Part shown: piece by piece, positions 35,430-45,187 of the stretch
How the letters are laid out: the number at the start of each line of letters is the position of its first letter
How positions within the stretch are numbered: the first letter of the stretch is position 1
NCBI RefSeq assembly: GCF_028656955.1
Contig: NZ_JAMDGY010000014.1
Location: 1-64,000 of the forward strand
Direction: 5' to 3'
DNA length: 64,000 nt
From: Pseudomonas fontis
GTDB taxonomy: Bacteria > Pseudomonadota > Gammaproteobacteria > Pseudomonadales > Pseudomonadaceae
Translations under genes and position numbers: made by a program
Notes under the pieces: generated by a model
Told to the model about the DNA's origin: nothing
Databases searched by the model: none
The model's input: only the letters and a program-made list of their open reading frames with translations

Positions 35430-36656
35430 TCAGCGACTGGCCAGGGCCAGGTCGCCAAAAATGCGTTCCAGGCGCACCCGTGCAGCGGTGCCGGTGGCTT
35501 GGGCCTGGAGGTATTGGGTGCGTGCGGCGACCACGGTGCGCTGGGCATCGAGCACTTCGAGGAAGCTGAACTTGCCGCGCTCGAAACCACGGGTGGCTGC
35601 ATCTACCGCCTGTTGCGCCGCCGGCAGGATGGAGCGTTCGAAGGATTCCACCTCGCCCACCGCCGTGCGCCATTGGGCCAGCGCCTGGATCACCTCGCTG
35701 CGCACCCGCAGCTCGGTGCCATTGCGCAGGTCGCGGGCCTGGTCGGCACGCCGGGCGGCGGCCAGCACATTGCCCTGGTTGCGATCGAACAGTGGCAACG
35801 GCACGGACACCCCGACCACGTTGATGCGTTCGCGGTCGGTTTCGCTGTATTTGCTGCCAACGCTGACCGTGAGGTCGGGGATACGCTGGGTCCGCGCCAG
35901 GCCCAGGGCCGATTCGCGCTGTTCGATCTGCAAGCGCGCTACACGCAGCTCGGCGGTCTGCTCCAGGCGGGCGAGCAATTGCTCATTCGACGGCAATGCG
36001 GCCTCGGCCAAACGGGCCGACGCCACGCGTTCGAAGGTGACCTGTGAAGTCCCGGTCACCGTGGCCAACTGCTGATAGGCCACGCTCAGCTCTTGCGCCG
36101 CGCGGGTCTGCTCCAGGCGAATTTCGCTGACCTGCACCTGCGCACGGGTCGCCTCGATGGGCGAGGCGTTGCCTGCCCGCACCCGTCCTTGCACCACCTG
36201 CAAGCCCCGTTCGGTGAGGCGCAGCGATTGCTCGGCGAGGTCCAGCCGCTCCTGTGCCTGCACGGCCCCATCGAACGCTTCAAGCACTTCGGCGCGCAGT
36301 ACGTTGCCTTGACGCTCCAGCTCCAGTGCGGCCAGCGACTGATCGCGCTCGGCCACTTCGATTCGCGCACCGCGCTTGCCGCCCAGCTCGAAGCGCTGGC
36401 TGAGGCTGACCGTGGTGGTCTGCGACTCACGGCGGGTGTCTTCCACCTCCCAACTCAACTCGGGGTTGGGCAACACGCCAGCCTGCAGCCGGTCACCGTC
36501 GGCAATCGCGGTGCCCCAACGGGCTGCCGCCAGGTCCGGATTGTTGTCACGCGCTGTGCGCAATGCAGCCTCCAGCGTCAACGCCTGTGCCTGGGCCGCC
36601 GGTGCTGCTGCCATCAGCAACAGCCCCAGCGCTATCCACTTCCCGCCGTTCACCAT
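35430..36656 (-). CDS. czcC: Outer-membrane efflux channel CzcC (TolC/OEP family)
   Basis: The 408-residue product has a signal peptide (cleaved after AQA, about residue 24) and two OEP repeats of long coiled-coil helices, starting LTLEAALRTARDNNPDLAAA. It forms the outer-membrane exit of the CzcCBA pump. It is the first gene of the operon, divergent from czcR across about 200 bases that should hold both promoters. I see no certain operator there. Confidence 0.93.
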   Translation of the reverse strand: MVNGGKWIALGLLLMAAAPAAQAQALTLEAALRTARDNNPDLAAARWGTAIADGDRLQAGVLPNPELSWEVEDTRRESQTTTVSLSQRFELGGKRGARIEVAERDQSLAALELERQGNVLRAEVLEAFDGAVQAQERLDLAEQSLRLTERGLQVVQGRVRAGNASPIEATRAQVQVSEIRLEQTRAAQELSVAYQQLATVTGTSQVTFERVASARLAEAALPSNEQLLARLEQTAELRVARLQIEQRESALGLARTQRIPDLTVSVGSKYSETDRERINVVGVSVPLPLFDRNQGNVLAAARRADQARDLRNGTELRVRSEVIQALAQWRTAVGEVESFERSILPAAQQAVDAATRGFERGKFSFLEVLDAQRTVVAARTQYLQAQATGTAARVRLERIFGDLALASR

Positions 36657-36855
36657 GGCTTTGCTCCCGCTGTCTTTTTCGGAGCGAGCACTCTAGGGAG
36701 GGGGCTTTATCGTCAACATGACCCGAAGATTACAAATCCGTTATCCACGCCACTGAGCGCGCAGCCTGGCTTAGACTGCGCGCTGCCGCTTGACCCTGAA
36801 GCGGCTCAAGGGTTGAGAATCGCCGTCCTTGAATGTCTTGCCACGAGAACCCGCC

Positions 36856-37530
36856 ATGCGTTTGTTGATCATCGAAGACGAAGTCCGTACCGCCGAATAC
36901 CTGCAACAAGGCCTGAGCGAGAACGGCTATATCGTCGATTGCGCCCGCACCGGTGCCGATGGCCTGCACCTGGCCCGGCAACAGGCGTACGACCTGATCA
37001 TCCTCGACGTGAACCTGCCGGAGCTGGACGGCTGGACCGTGCTGCAGCGCCTGCGCGCCGAATCGGCAACGCGGATCATGATGCTCACGGCCCACGGCCG
37101 GCTGTCTGACCGGGTCAAGGGCCTGGACCTGGGGGCCGACGACTACCTGCTCAAGCCGTTCGAGTTTCCCGAGCTGCTGGCGCGTATCCGCACCTTGTTG
37201 CGGCGCAGTGAGCAGACCCTGCAACCCACCACGCTCAAGGTCGCCAACCTTGAGCTGGACCCCGGCCGGCACCGCGCCTACCGCGACAACCAGCGCATCG
37301 ACCTGACCGCCAAGGAGTTCGCCCTGCTGCACCTGCTGATGCGCCAGAGCGGCGAGGTGCTGTCACGTACGCAGATCATTTCGCTGGTCTGGGATATGAA
37401 TTTCGACTGCGACACCAACGTCGTGGAAGTCTCGATCCGCCGCTTGCGGGCCAAGATCGACGACCCGTTCGACAACAAGCTGATCCACACCCTGCGCGGC
37501 GTCGGCTATGTGCTGGAAGCGCGCGAATGA
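36856..37530 (+). CDS. czcR: Metal-responsive OmpR-family response regulator
   Basis: The 224-residue regulator has a receiver domain with phospho-acceptor D51 ([13 protein letters not shown]) and a C-terminal winged helix ([20 protein letters not shown]). It belongs to the CzcR/CopR group that activates metal efflux operons. The start MRLLIIEDE at 36856 is chosen because receiver domains begin there. It overlaps czcS by 4 bases (ATGA) and faces czcC, which it presumably activates. Confidence 0.92.
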   Translation: MRLLIIEDEVRTAEYLQQGLSENGYIVDCARTGADGLHLARQQAYDLIILDVNLPELDGWTVLQRLRAESATRIMMLTAHGRLSDRVKGLDLGADDYLLKPFEFPELLARIRTLLRRSEQTLQPTTLKVANLELDPGRHRAYRDNQRIDLTAKEFALLHLLMRQSGEVLSRTQIISLVWDMNFDCDTNVVEVSIRRLRAKIDDPFDNKLIHTLRGVGYVLEARE

Positions 37531-38909
37531 GGTCAACGCGTTTATCGCTGCGCCTGGGCCTGAGCGTCAGCCTGATGGGCGCGGCGTTGGTGGTGCTGCT
37601 GGCCGGCTTGGCCGTGCTGGCGCTGGACCATGAGCTGGACAGCCGGGCCGGCAAGATCCTCGCACGCAAGATGGAGCAGATCGAGCACAGCCTGGCCGCA
37701 GACCTCAAGGCCAATGACCTGGCATCCCGGGCCCACCCGCTGCTGGACCTGGTCATGGGGCATGACGACCTGAGCCTGAACATTGTCGCCCAGACCGGAC
37801 GCCACTCGGGGCTGCTGAGCCTGGGCCCGGCGCTGGAGTCCGAGTCGCTGCGCCAGGTGCCGGCGTCGAGCACGTTGCGCTATAGCGAATGGACCGACAG
37901 CAATGGCGACAACCTGCTGACCGCGGCGAAATTGATGAAGTTGCAGGATGGCACCCCGGTGCGCGTGCTGCTGACGGTCAATCGCGCCGACGACCGTGGC
38001 CTGCTGCAAGCCTACCTGCGCTCGACGGTGATCGCCCTGCCGCTGCTGTTGCTGCTGATCGGCTTTGCCGCGTGGAAACTGGTGCAGCGCGGGTTGGCGC
38101 CGTTGCGCAGGTTTCGCCGGATTGCCGGGCAGGTGTCGGCCCAGGACCTGGGGCATCGGCTGCCCGAAGAAGACCTGCCGCAGGAACTGCGCGAACTGGC
38201 GCAGGCCATCAACGTGATGCTCGGCCGCCTGGATGGCGGGGTGCAGCAGCTGTCGCAGTTTTCCGATGACCTGGCCCATGAGCTGCGCACGCCGATCAGC
38301 AACCTGATGGGCAAGGCCCAGGTCACCCTGTCGCGCACCCGCTCAGTGGAGGACTACCGTACGGCGCTGGAGGACAGCATCGAGGAGCTGACGCGGCTGA
38401 ACCGGATCATCACCGACATGCTGTTCCTGGCCCAGGTGGACCAGCCGACTACGCAGATCCAGCTCAAGCCGGTGGCACTGGCCGATGAAGTGGCGCGCAT
38501 TGCCGAGCTGTTCTCGATCAGCGCCGAGGCACGCGGCATCGAATTGCGCGTTCAGGGCTGGGGCACGGTGCAGGCAGATCGGTTGATGGTGCAGCGGGCG
38601 TTGTCGAATCTGTTGAGCAATGCCATTCGTTATGGCGCGGCGGATCAGCCCATCGATGTGGGGATTGAATTGCGCGACAACACCTTGCAGTGCTGGGTGC
38701 AGAACCGTGGGCCGGGGATTGCTGCGGGGCATTTGCCGCATTTGTTCGAACGGTTTTATCGAGCCGGCAGCGGACGCTCGCGGCTGGAAGGTGGGACGGG
38801 GCTGGGGCTGGCGATCGTCAAGTCGATCATGCAGGTGCATGGGGGGCGGGTCGAGGTGAGCAACGCGCCTGAAGGGCCTACGCGGTTTAGCCTGGTATTT
38901 GCGGTCTAG
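37527..38909 (+). CDS. czcS: Heavy-metal sensor histidine kinase
   Basis: The 460-residue inner-membrane kinase has two membrane helices (about 12-35 and 165-188) around a periplasmic sensor domain. A HAMP linker follows, then the H-box [15 protein letters not shown] (H251) and an ATPase domain ([28 protein letters not shown]). It is a CzcS/CopS-type sensor of excess metal that phosphorylates CzcR. It is co-translated with czcR. A REP pair separates it from pdxJ. Confidence 0.93.
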   Translation: MRSTRLSLRLGLSVSLMGAALVVLLAGLAVLALDHELDSRAGKILARKMEQIEHSLAADLKANDLASRAHPLLDLVMGHDDLSLNIVAQTGRHSGLLSLGPALESESLRQVPASSTLRYSEWTDSNGDNLLTAAKLMKLQDGTPVRVLLTVNRADDRGLLQAYLRSTVIALPLLLLLIGFAAWKLVQRGLAPLRRFRRIAGQVSAQDLGHRLPEEDLPQELRELAQAINVMLGRLDGGVQQLSQFSDDLAHELRTPISNLMGKAQVTLSRTRSVEDYRTALEDSIEELTRLNRIITDMLFLAQVDQPTTQIQLKPVALADEVARIAELFSISAEARGIELRVQGWGTVQADRLMVQRALSNLLSNAIRYGAADQPIDVGIELRDNTLQCWVQNRGPGIAAGHLPHLFERFYRAGSGRSRLEGGTGLGLAIVKSIMQVHGGRVEVSNAPEGPTRFSLVFAV

Positions 38910-38911
38910 GC

Positions 38912-38990
38912 CCATCGCCGGCAAAGCCGGCTCCCACAGATCTCCAGCCTTCACCAGAATCTCCTGTGGGAGCCGGCCTTGCCGGCGATA
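38912..38990. repeat. Inverted REP pair between czcS and pdxJ
   Basis: 'atcgccggcaaagccggctc' and the inverted 'tgtgggagccggccttgccg' are separated by about 30 bases. They fill the space between convergent stop codons. Confidence 0.88.
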
Positions 38991-39004
38991 GCATCAACCC
39001 GGTA

Positions 39005-39748
39005 TCAGTGCTTGCTAGCTGCCAGAATCAGCGCCTTCATCTCCGCCACCGCCGACTTGAAGCCCACGAACAGCGCATGGGCCACCAGCGCATGGCCGAT
39101 GTTCAGTTCATTGATCCCCTTGATCGCCGCCACCGCTTCCACGTTGTGGTAATGCAGGCCATGCCCGGCATTGACGATCAGCCCCCGGGCCAAGCCAAAC
39201 GCCACGCCATCGGCCACCCGCTTGAGCTCTTCTGCCATTTCGGTCGGGGTATGGGCATCGGCGTAACGCCCGGTGTGCAGCTCGATCGCCGGCGCACCGA
39301 CACGCCGCGAGGCCTCGATCTGCCGTTCGTCGGCATCGATGAACAGCGATACTTCCGAGCCCAGCCGCGACAAGCGCTCCACCGCCGCCTTGATCCGCGC
39401 TTCCTGGCCCGCGACATCCAGGCCACCTTCGGTGGTCAGTTCCTGACGGGTTTCCGGGACCAGGCAGATGTGCGCCGGGCGAATGCGCTCGGCGAACTGC
39501 ATCATCTCTTCGGTCACGCCCATTTCGAAGTTCATGCGCGTTTGCAGCACGTCCTTGAGCACCAGGACATCACGTTCCTGGATATGCCGGCGGTCTTCGC
39601 GCAGGTGCACGGTAATGCCGTCGGCACCGGCCTCTTCGGCGTCCAGCGCGGCCTTGACCGGGTCGGGGTAACGCGTGCCACGGGCCTGGCGCAGGGTCGC
39701 CACGTGGTCGATGTTGACGCCGAGAAGGATGCGGTTGCTGTGGGTCAC
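39005..39748 (-). CDS. pdxJ: Pyridoxine 5'-phosphate synthase
   Basis: PdxJ condenses 1-deoxyxylulose 5-phosphate with 3-amino-2-oxopropyl phosphate to make pyridoxine phosphate. The 247-residue TIM-barrel protein has [32 protein letters not shown] and [11 protein letters not shown]. The start is GTG at 39748 ([11 protein letters not shown]), with 'aggaga' eight or nine bases upstream; there is no ATG at that point. It is the last gene of the era-recO-pdxJ series, 44 bases after recO. Confidence 0.95.
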   Translation of the reverse strand: MTHSNRILLGVNIDHVATLRQARGTRYPDPVKAALDAEEAGADGITVHLREDRRHIQERDVLVLKDVLQTRMNFEMGVTEEMMQFAERIRPAHICLVPETRQELTTEGGLDVAGQEARIKAAVERLSRLGSEVSLFIDADERQIEASRRVGAPAIELHTGRYADAHTPTEMAEELKRVADGVAFGLARGLIVNAGHGLHYHNVEAVAAIKGINELNIGHALVAHALFVGFKSAVAEMKALILAASKH

Positions 39749-39792
39749 GAAGAGACTCTCCTGGAAATTGAGCCTCACAGCATACGACGTGC

Positions 39793-40476
39793 TTAGCGCT
39801 TGCGAAACAGTTCGCGACTGACCAATGGCCGCCCGCCCAGATGCACCGCCAATGCCTGGCGCATCAAACGCTTTGCCGCGCCCAACGCGCCCGGCACCGC
39901 CCAGTCGGCCTCGGCCATGGCCGCCAGCTCAGCGCCATGGAACAGGCCAGGCTGTACCAGGTAGACGCGCTCAAGCCCGGCGTCTACTTGCAGGCGGTAC
40001 AGGCCGTCCGCTACCACCTGATCGCCGCTGATGTCCTGGGTAAGCGAAAAGCCGTAGCCCAGTTGATCCAGCAAACGCCACTCGAAGGCCCGCAGCAGCG
40101 GCTCCAGCGGGCGGCCGGCCGCCAGGGCCTGCAAGGTCGCGGCGTAATGCTCGAACAAGGTGGGATGGGGATCTTCGGCGGGCAGCACGCGGATCAACAG
40201 TTCGTTGAGGTACAAGCCGCTGAACAACGCATCGCCAATGAGCCAGGCGGCGACCCCGGCACTGTCCATGCGCCCGACGTTCTTCAGCTCGCCGCGCCCG
40301 CGAAACTCCACTTCCAGCGGCACGAACGGCCGCGCCAGGCTGCCGCCTTTGCCACGGGCACGGCGCAACACTGCGCGCAGGCGCCCTTGCGGAGTCAGGA
40401 AGTCGACCAGTGCGCTGGTTTCCCGGTAGGCTCGGCTGTGCAGCACGTAGGCCGGTTGGCCGTCTGGCAGTTCCAT
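39793..40476 (-). CDS. recO: DNA repair protein RecO
   Basis: RecO anneals single strands and helps load RecA in the RecF pathway. The 227-residue product begins [21 protein letters not shown], has an N-terminal OB fold, and ends [17 protein letters not shown]. The shorter ATG at 40476 matches known Pseudomonas RecO starts; the longer in-frame one adds 11 unrelated residues. It follows era by 57 bases. Confidence 0.94.
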   Translation of the reverse strand: MELPDGQPAYVLHSRAYRETSALVDFLTPQGRLRAVLRRARGKGGSLARPFVPLEVEFRGRGELKNVGRMDSAGVAAWLIGDALFSGLYLNELLIRVLPAEDPHPTLFEHYAATLQALAAGRPLEPLLRAFEWRLLDQLGYGFSLTQDISGDQVVADGLYRLQVDAGLERVYLVQPGLFHGAELAAMAEADWAVPGALGAAKRLMRQALAVHLGGRPLVSRELFRKR

Positions 40477-40533
40477 GGGATGCGCTTCGAAGGAAAGTCG
40501 GCCCGACACCGGACGGTGTCGGGCCTGAGGGGG

Positions 40534-41436
40534 TTACAGGTCGCCGTAGCCCAGCGAGCGCAGTGCGCGCTCGTCATCGGACCAGCCGCCCTTGACCTTG
40601 ACCCAGAGGTTCAGCATGACCTTGGCGTCGAACAGCAGCTCCATGTCCTTGCGCGCCTCGGTACCGATACGCTTGATCCGCTCGCCCTTGTCGCCAATGA
40701 TGATCTTCTTCTGGCCATCACGCTCGACCAGGATCAGGGCATGGATATGCAGCACGTGACCCTGCTGCTTGAACTCTTCGATCTCGACGGTGATCTGGTA
40801 CGGCAGCTCTGCACCGAGCTGGCGCATGATCTTTTCGCGTACCAGCTCGGCGGCCAGGAAGCGGCTGCTGCGATCAGTGATCTGGTCTTCCGGGAAGAAG
40901 TGCTCGTTCTCCGGCAGGTGCTTGGCGATCAGCGCCTCCAGCGAATCGAGGTTGTGCCCCTGCTGCGCCGATACCGGGACGATCTCGGCGTTCGGCAGTT
41001 GCTCCTGCAGCCATTGCAGGTGCGGCATCAGGTCGGCCTTGTCTTCGATCCGGTCGGTCTTGTTGATCGCCAGGATCACCGGGCCCTGCACGTACTGCAC
41101 CCGCTCGAGTACCAGTTGGTCTTCGTCGGTCCATTTGGTGCGGTCGACCACGAAGATCACCACGTCGACGTCTTTCAACGCTGCCGAGGCGGTCTTGTTC
41201 ATGTAGCGGTTGAGCGCCTTTTCGTTGCTCTTGTGCATGCCGGGGGTGTCGACATAGACCGCCTGCACATCACCTTCGGTCTTGATCCCGAGCATGTTGT
41301 GGCGGGTGGTCTGCGGCTTGCGCGAAGTGATCGCCAGCTTTTGCCCGAGAATGTGGTTGAGCAAGGTCGATTTGCCCACGTTCGGACGGCCGACAATAGC
41401 GACGTAGCCGCAACGGGTAGTATTCGATTCAGTCAT
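40534..41436 (-). CDS. era: GTPase Era
   Basis: Era is an essential GTPase that binds 16S rRNA during 30S maturation. The 300-residue protein has G1 GRPNVGKST (16-24), G3 VDTPGMH, G4 NKTD and a C-terminal KH domain ([20 protein letters not shown]). The ATG at 41436 has 'ggag' 7 bases before it. The ATG two codons earlier is too close to that site. It overlaps the end of rnc by 8 bases. Confidence 0.96.
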   Translation of the reverse strand: MTESNTTRCGYVAIVGRPNVGKSTLLNHILGQKLAITSRKPQTTRHNMLGIKTEGDVQAVYVDTPGMHKSNEKALNRYMNKTASAALKDVDVVIFVVDRTKWTDEDQLVLERVQYVQGPVILAINKTDRIEDKADLMPHLQWLQEQLPNAEIVPVSAQQGHNLDSLEALIAKHLPENEHFFPEDQITDRSSRFLAAELVREKIMRQLGAELPYQITVEIEEFKQQGHVLHIHALILVERDGQKKIIIGDKGERIKRIGTEARKDMELLFDAKVMLNLWVKVKGGWSDDERALRSLGYGDL

Positions 41437-42118
41437 TGCCATTCTCCACGCCCAGGGCGATCAGTGCTGCGGCGGCCGCTACTTGCTCAGCGATACGCCG
41501 GCTAACGCCCTGCCCTCGGCTTTTTTCAGTCAGCAGGGTAACTTCGCATTCGACGAAGAACGTCCGGCAATGCGGCTCGCCCTGGATATCTACCACTTCA
41601 TAGCGGGGCAGTTCGCAACCGCGCGACTGCAGGAATTCCTGCAAGCGGGTTTTTGGGTCCTTGTTGGTGTCGACCAGGGTCAGGCTTTCGAATTCACCTG
41701 CCAGCCAGGCCAGCACCCGATCCCGCGCGGTCTGCATGTCGGAGTCGAGGTAGATCGCACCGATCAGCGCCTCAAGGGCATCGGCGAGGATCGACTCGCG
41801 ACGGAAGCCGCCGCTTTTCAGCTCGCCGGAGCCCAGGCGCAGGTACTCGCCCAGGTCGAAACCGCGGGCCAGTACCGCCAGGGTCTCACCTTTGACCAGG
41901 CGTGCGCGCAAACGCGACAACTGGCCTTCACGGGCCTGCGGGAAGCGCTCGAACAGCGACTCGCCGGCAACGAAGTTGAGGATCGCATCGCCCAGAAACT
42001 CCAGCCGTTCGTTGTTGCGGCCGGCAAAGCTGCGGTGCGTGAGGGCCAGCAGCATCAGCTCCTGGTTCTTGAAGGTGTAGCCGAGCTGGCGCTCGAGGCG
42101 GCTCAAGGGAACGCTCAC
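41429..42118 (-). CDS. rnc: Ribonuclease III
   Basis: RNase III cuts double-stranded RNA in rRNA precursors and mRNA leaders. The 229-residue product has the signature NERLEFLGD at 36-44, with catalytic E40 and D44, and a C-terminal double-stranded RNA-binding domain ([14 protein letters not shown]...). It begins with GTG at 42118 ([13 protein letters not shown]), matching known Pseudomonas starts. That GTG overlaps the stop of a 30-codon frame (GTGA), which suggests coupling. P. aeruginosa has a DUF4845 gene here; it is absent. Confidence 0.95.
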   Translation of the reverse strand: MSVPLSRLERQLGYTFKNQELMLLALTHRSFAGRNNERLEFLGDAILNFVAGESLFERFPQAREGQLSRLRARLVKGETLAVLARGFDLGEYLRLGSGELKSGGFRRESILADALEALIGAIYLDSDMQTARDRVLAWLAGEFESLTLVDTNKDPKTRLQEFLQSRGCELPRYEVVDIQGEPHCRTFFVECEVTLLTEKSRGQGVSRRIAEQVAAAAALIALGVENGND

Positions 42119-42207
42119 AGAGTACCCACGCACAGTTCGTGGTCGATGGTCAGCAACGACGCCACAGCGTCGGGCCCACACAGTTCAAACCGGCTCAATG
42201 CCGTCAT
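42115..42207 (-). CDS. Possible 30-residue upstream frame coupled to rnc
   Basis: An ATG at 42207 opens a frame of 30 codons ([20 protein letters not shown]...) whose TGA overlaps the rnc GTG start. There is no strong ribosome binding site and no known homologue. It may be a leader peptide or chance. Confidence 0.3.
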   Translation of the reverse strand: MTALSRFELCGPDAVASLLTIDHELCVGTL

Positions 42208-42268
42208 GCTTAACGCGTTGTTCAAATGCAGATCCTGAAAGACTGTTTTGATTCATGCCTGACGGCAT
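42198..42268 (-). promoter_or_regulatory. Long-range helix in the rnc leader
   Basis: A 9-bp perfect complement pairs 42260-42268 with 42198-42206. A shorter local hairpin using the first arm is an alternative. E. coli rnc is autoregulated by RNase III cutting its own leader stem, so this may serve the same purpose. The role is inferred. Confidence 0.4.
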
Positions 42269-42325
42269 GGCGTACCGGTGCGGCCCATGGGCCTGTTGGA
42301 TACAGCCTATGCCAGAAAAGCATTC

Positions 42326-42347
42326 GGCGCTGTCCCTGGACAGCGCC
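42326..42347 (-). terminator. Stem-loop after lepB
   Basis: A 9-to-10-bp GC-rich stem (42326-42335 with 42338-42347) with a tiny loop lies 10 bases after the lepB stop. A short T-rich run follows on the minus strand ('tgctttt'). It may be a partial terminator or processing site between lepB and rnc. Confidence 0.6.
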
Positions 42348-42356
42348 GTTATGGTG

Positions 42357-43211
42357 TTACTTGATCAGACCCACTCGCGAGAGGCTCGGGAAGTGGCTCA
42401 GCTTGGGCTCCGGCCAGCTCATCCAGACGGCAAAGGCCTTGCCGACGATGTTCTGGTCCGGGACCATGCCCAGCAGCTCCTTGGGAATGTTCGGATCATC
42501 CCAGTAGCGGCTGTCGTTGGAGTTGTCGCGGTTGTCACCCATCATGAAGTAGTGACCCGCCGGGACCACCCACTGCTGATCAGGCGGCATGCGGTAGCGG
42601 CTCATCTCCTTGCGGATCAGGTGCTCGGCCTCGCCCAGCTTCTCCTTGTACAGCTCGGCGCTGCCCAGGGTGCCCGGCTCGGTGCCGACCAACTGCTCGG
42701 CAATCGCCTGGCCGTTGACGTACAGGCGCTTGTCGCTGGAGTAACGGACCTGATCGCCCGGCAGACCGACCACACGCTTGATGTAGTTGACGTTCGGATC
42801 GCTCGGGAAGCGGAACACCATTACATCGCCGCGCTGCGGATCGCCAATCTCGATGACCTTTTTATCGATCACCGGCAGGCGGATGCCGTAGGAGAACTTG
42901 TTGACCAGGATAAAGTCGCCCACTTCCAGCGTTGGTTTCATCGAGCCCGACGGAATCTGGAACGGCTCAACCAGAAACGAGCGCAACACCAGCACGATGA
43001 ACAGCACCGGGAAGAACGACTTGCCGTACTCGACCAGCAACGGCTCCTTGTTCAACTGCTCGAGCACCGCCACTTCAGGCTGGCTGACGCTGCCCTGATA
43101 GGTGGTGATCGCCGCCCGCCGACGCGGGGCCAGGAACAGCAGATCGATCAGGGCCAGCAGTCCGCAGACCGCGACGGCGATGACTAACAACAGCGGGAAA
43201 TTTAGCGACAT
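42357..43211 (-). CDS. lepB: Signal peptidase I
   Basis: LepB cleaves signal peptides from exported preproteins at the outer face of the inner membrane. The 284-residue protein has two N-terminal membrane segments (6-26 and 66-82). The catalytic serine is S90 in PSGSMKPT and the lysine is K145 in YIKRVVGLPGD; the MGDNRDNSNDSR box is near 213. It lies 5 bases after lepA, forming one operon. Confidence 0.96.
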   Translation of the reverse strand: MSLNFPLLLVIAVAVCGLLALIDLLFLAPRRRAAITTYQGSVSQPEVAVLEQLNKEPLLVEYGKSFFPVLFIVLVLRSFLVEPFQIPSGSMKPTLEVGDFILVNKFSYGIRLPVIDKKVIEIGDPQRGDVMVFRFPSDPNVNYIKRVVGLPGDQVRYSSDKRLYVNGQAIAEQLVGTEPGTLGSAELYKEKLGEAEHLIRKEMSRYRMPPDQQWVVPAGHYFMMGDNRDNSNDSRYWDDPNIPKELLGMVPDQNIVGKAFAVWMSWPEPKLSHFPSLSRVGLIK

Positions 43212-43216
43212 AGGAC

Positions 43217-45016
43217 CTAACTATCCAACCTGAGCACGGCGAGGAAGGCTTCCTGTGGAATTTCCACGTTGCCGACCTGTTTCATGCGTTTCTTACCGGC
43301 CTTCTGCTTTTCCAACAGCTTGCGCTTACGGCTCACGTCGCCACCGTAGCATTTGGCCAGTACGTTCTTTCTGAGCGCCTTGACAGTCGTGCGCGCCACA
43401 ATCTGCCCGCCAATGGCGGCCTGGATTGCCACATCGAACATCTGCCGAGGAATCAGTTCTTTCATCTTTTCGGTCAACGCACGCCCTTTGTAGTGCGCGT
43501 TGTCGCGGTGCACGATCAGCGCCAGGGCGTCGACCTTGTCACCGTTGATCAGGACATCCAGCTTGACCAGGTTGGCCGACTGGTAGCGATCGAAATGATA
43601 GTCCAGCGAGGCGTAACCGCGACTGGTGGATTTCAGACGGTCGAAGAAGTCCAGCACCACTTCGTTCATCGGCAGGTCGTAACGCACCTGCACTTGCGAA
43701 CCGAGGAACTGCATGTCGCGCTGGACGCCGCGTTTCTCGATGCACAGGGTGATGACGTTGCCCAGGTGTTCCTGCGGCACGAGGATGGTCGCGGCCACGA
43801 TTGGCTCACGGAAGTCCTCGACCGCCGAGACGTCCGGCAGGCGCGACGGGTTGTCGACGTAGATGGTTTCGCCGGTCTTGAGCTTGACCTCGAAGATTAC
43901 GCTTGGCGCCGTGGTGATCAGGTCCAGGTCGTACTCGCGCTCCAGGCGCTCCTGGATGATCTCCATGTGCAGCATGCCGAGGAACCCGCAACGGAAGCCG
44001 AAGCCCAGGGCATCGGAGCTTTCTGGCGAGTATTGCAGCGAGGAGTCGTTCAGGGTCAGCTTTTGCAGGGCGTCGCGGAAGTCTTCGAAGTCTTCGGACG
44101 ATACCGGGAACAGACCGGCATAAACCTGCGGCTGGATGCGCTTGAAGCCTGGCAGCACTTCGACGTCAGGGGTCGAGCTCAGGGTCAGGGTGTCACCGAC
44201 CGGCGCGCCAAGGATTTCCTTGATGCTGGCAATGATGAAGCCCACTTCACCGGCCTTGAGGTCAGCGGTTTGCGTGTGCTTGGGGGTGAATACACCGACG
44301 CTGTCGACCAGATGCACCTTGCCGGTGGACTTGACCAGGATCTTGTCGCCCTTCTTCACGCGGCCATTACGCACGCGCACCAGGGAGACGACGCCCAGGT
44401 AGTTGTCGAACCAGGAGTCGATGATCAACGCTTGCAGCGGTGCCTCGATGTCGCCGGTTGGCGCCGGGATGGTCTGCACCAGGCGCTCGAGCACCTCGTC
44501 CACGCCCATGCCGCTCTTGGCGCTACAGGCCACGGCGTCGGTGGCATCGATACCGATGATTTTCTCGATTTCGTCCTTCACACGGTCCGGATCGGCCTGT
44601 GGCAGGTCCATCTTGTTCAGGACCGGCATGACTTCCAGGCCCTGCTCGATGGCGGTGTAGCAGTTGGCAACCGACTGGGCTTCCACGCCTTGACCCGCAT
44701 CGACCACCAGCAGCGCGCCTTCACAGGCCGCCAACGAACGGCTGACCTCATAGGTGAAGTCAACGTGGCCGGGGGTGTCAATGAAGTTCAGCTGGTAGGT
44801 GATGCCATCGTTCGCCTTGTACGACAGGGTAACGCTGTGCGCCTTGATGGTGATCCCGCGCTCACGCTCCAGGTCCATGGAGTCGAGTACCTGGGCCTCC
44901 ATCTCGCGGGCAGACAAGCCGCCACACATCTGGATGAAGCGGTCGGCCAGCGTCGACTTGCCATGGTCAATGTGGGCGATGATGGAGAAATTGCGGATAT
45001 GACTCAAATCACTCAC
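43217..45016 (-). CDS. lepA: Elongation factor 4
   Basis: LepA is a ribosome-associated GTPase affecting translation and ribosome biogenesis. The 599-residue product has [10 protein letters not shown] near residue 13, the effector [13 protein letters not shown] and NKMD motifs, and the C-terminal domain ending [20 protein letters not shown]. Length and start are those of the family. It follows a terminator after mucD and is co-transcribed with lepB. Confidence 0.97.
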   Translation of the reverse strand: MSDLSHIRNFSIIAHIDHGKSTLADRFIQMCGGLSAREMEAQVLDSMDLERERGITIKAHSVTLSYKANDGITYQLNFIDTPGHVDFTYEVSRSLAACEGALLVVDAGQGVEAQSVANCYTAIEQGLEVMPVLNKMDLPQADPDRVKDEIEKIIGIDATDAVACSAKSGMGVDEVLERLVQTIPAPTGDIEAPLQALIIDSWFDNYLGVVSLVRVRNGRVKKGDKILVKSTGKVHLVDSVGVFTPKHTQTADLKAGEVGFIIASIKEILGAPVGDTLTLSSTPDVEVLPGFKRIQPQVYAGLFPVSSEDFEDFRDALQKLTLNDSSLQYSPESSDALGFGFRCGFLGMLHMEIIQERLEREYDLDLITTAPSVIFEVKLKTGETIYVDNPSRLPDVSAVEDFREPIVAATILVPQEHLGNVITLCIEKRGVQRDMQFLGSQVQVRYDLPMNEVVLDFFDRLKSTSRGYASLDYHFDRYQSANLVKLDVLINGDKVDALALIVHRDNAHYKGRALTEKMKELIPRQMFDVAIQAAIGGQIVARTTVKALRKNVLAKCYGGDVSRKRKLLEKQKAGKKRMKQVGNVEIPQEAFLAVLRLDS

Positions 45017-45145
45017 GGGTCAACACTCAAAATGGCTGCAGGCCGAACGCCCGCCGAAAAATAGCCGGGAATTGTACCTGATACCGCAAGGTTATGGGAG
45101 ATTCCATGTTGTCGGACAATGCGCTTTCATCTTGTCGGCGCACAC

Positions 45146-45172
45146 AAAAAAGGGCAGCCATGGCCGCCCTTT
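45146..45172 (-). terminator. Rho-independent terminator of mucD
   Basis: A GGGC-rich stem around 'ccatgg' is followed on the minus strand by a run of Ts. It begins 16 bases after the mucD stop and separates mucD from lepA. Confidence 0.9.
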
Positions 45173-45187
45173 TCCGCTCAAATCGGC

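Noticed and set aside
42226..43187. Plus-strand frames opposite lepB
   Set aside because: Shadows of lepB; product composition is typical of antisense frames.
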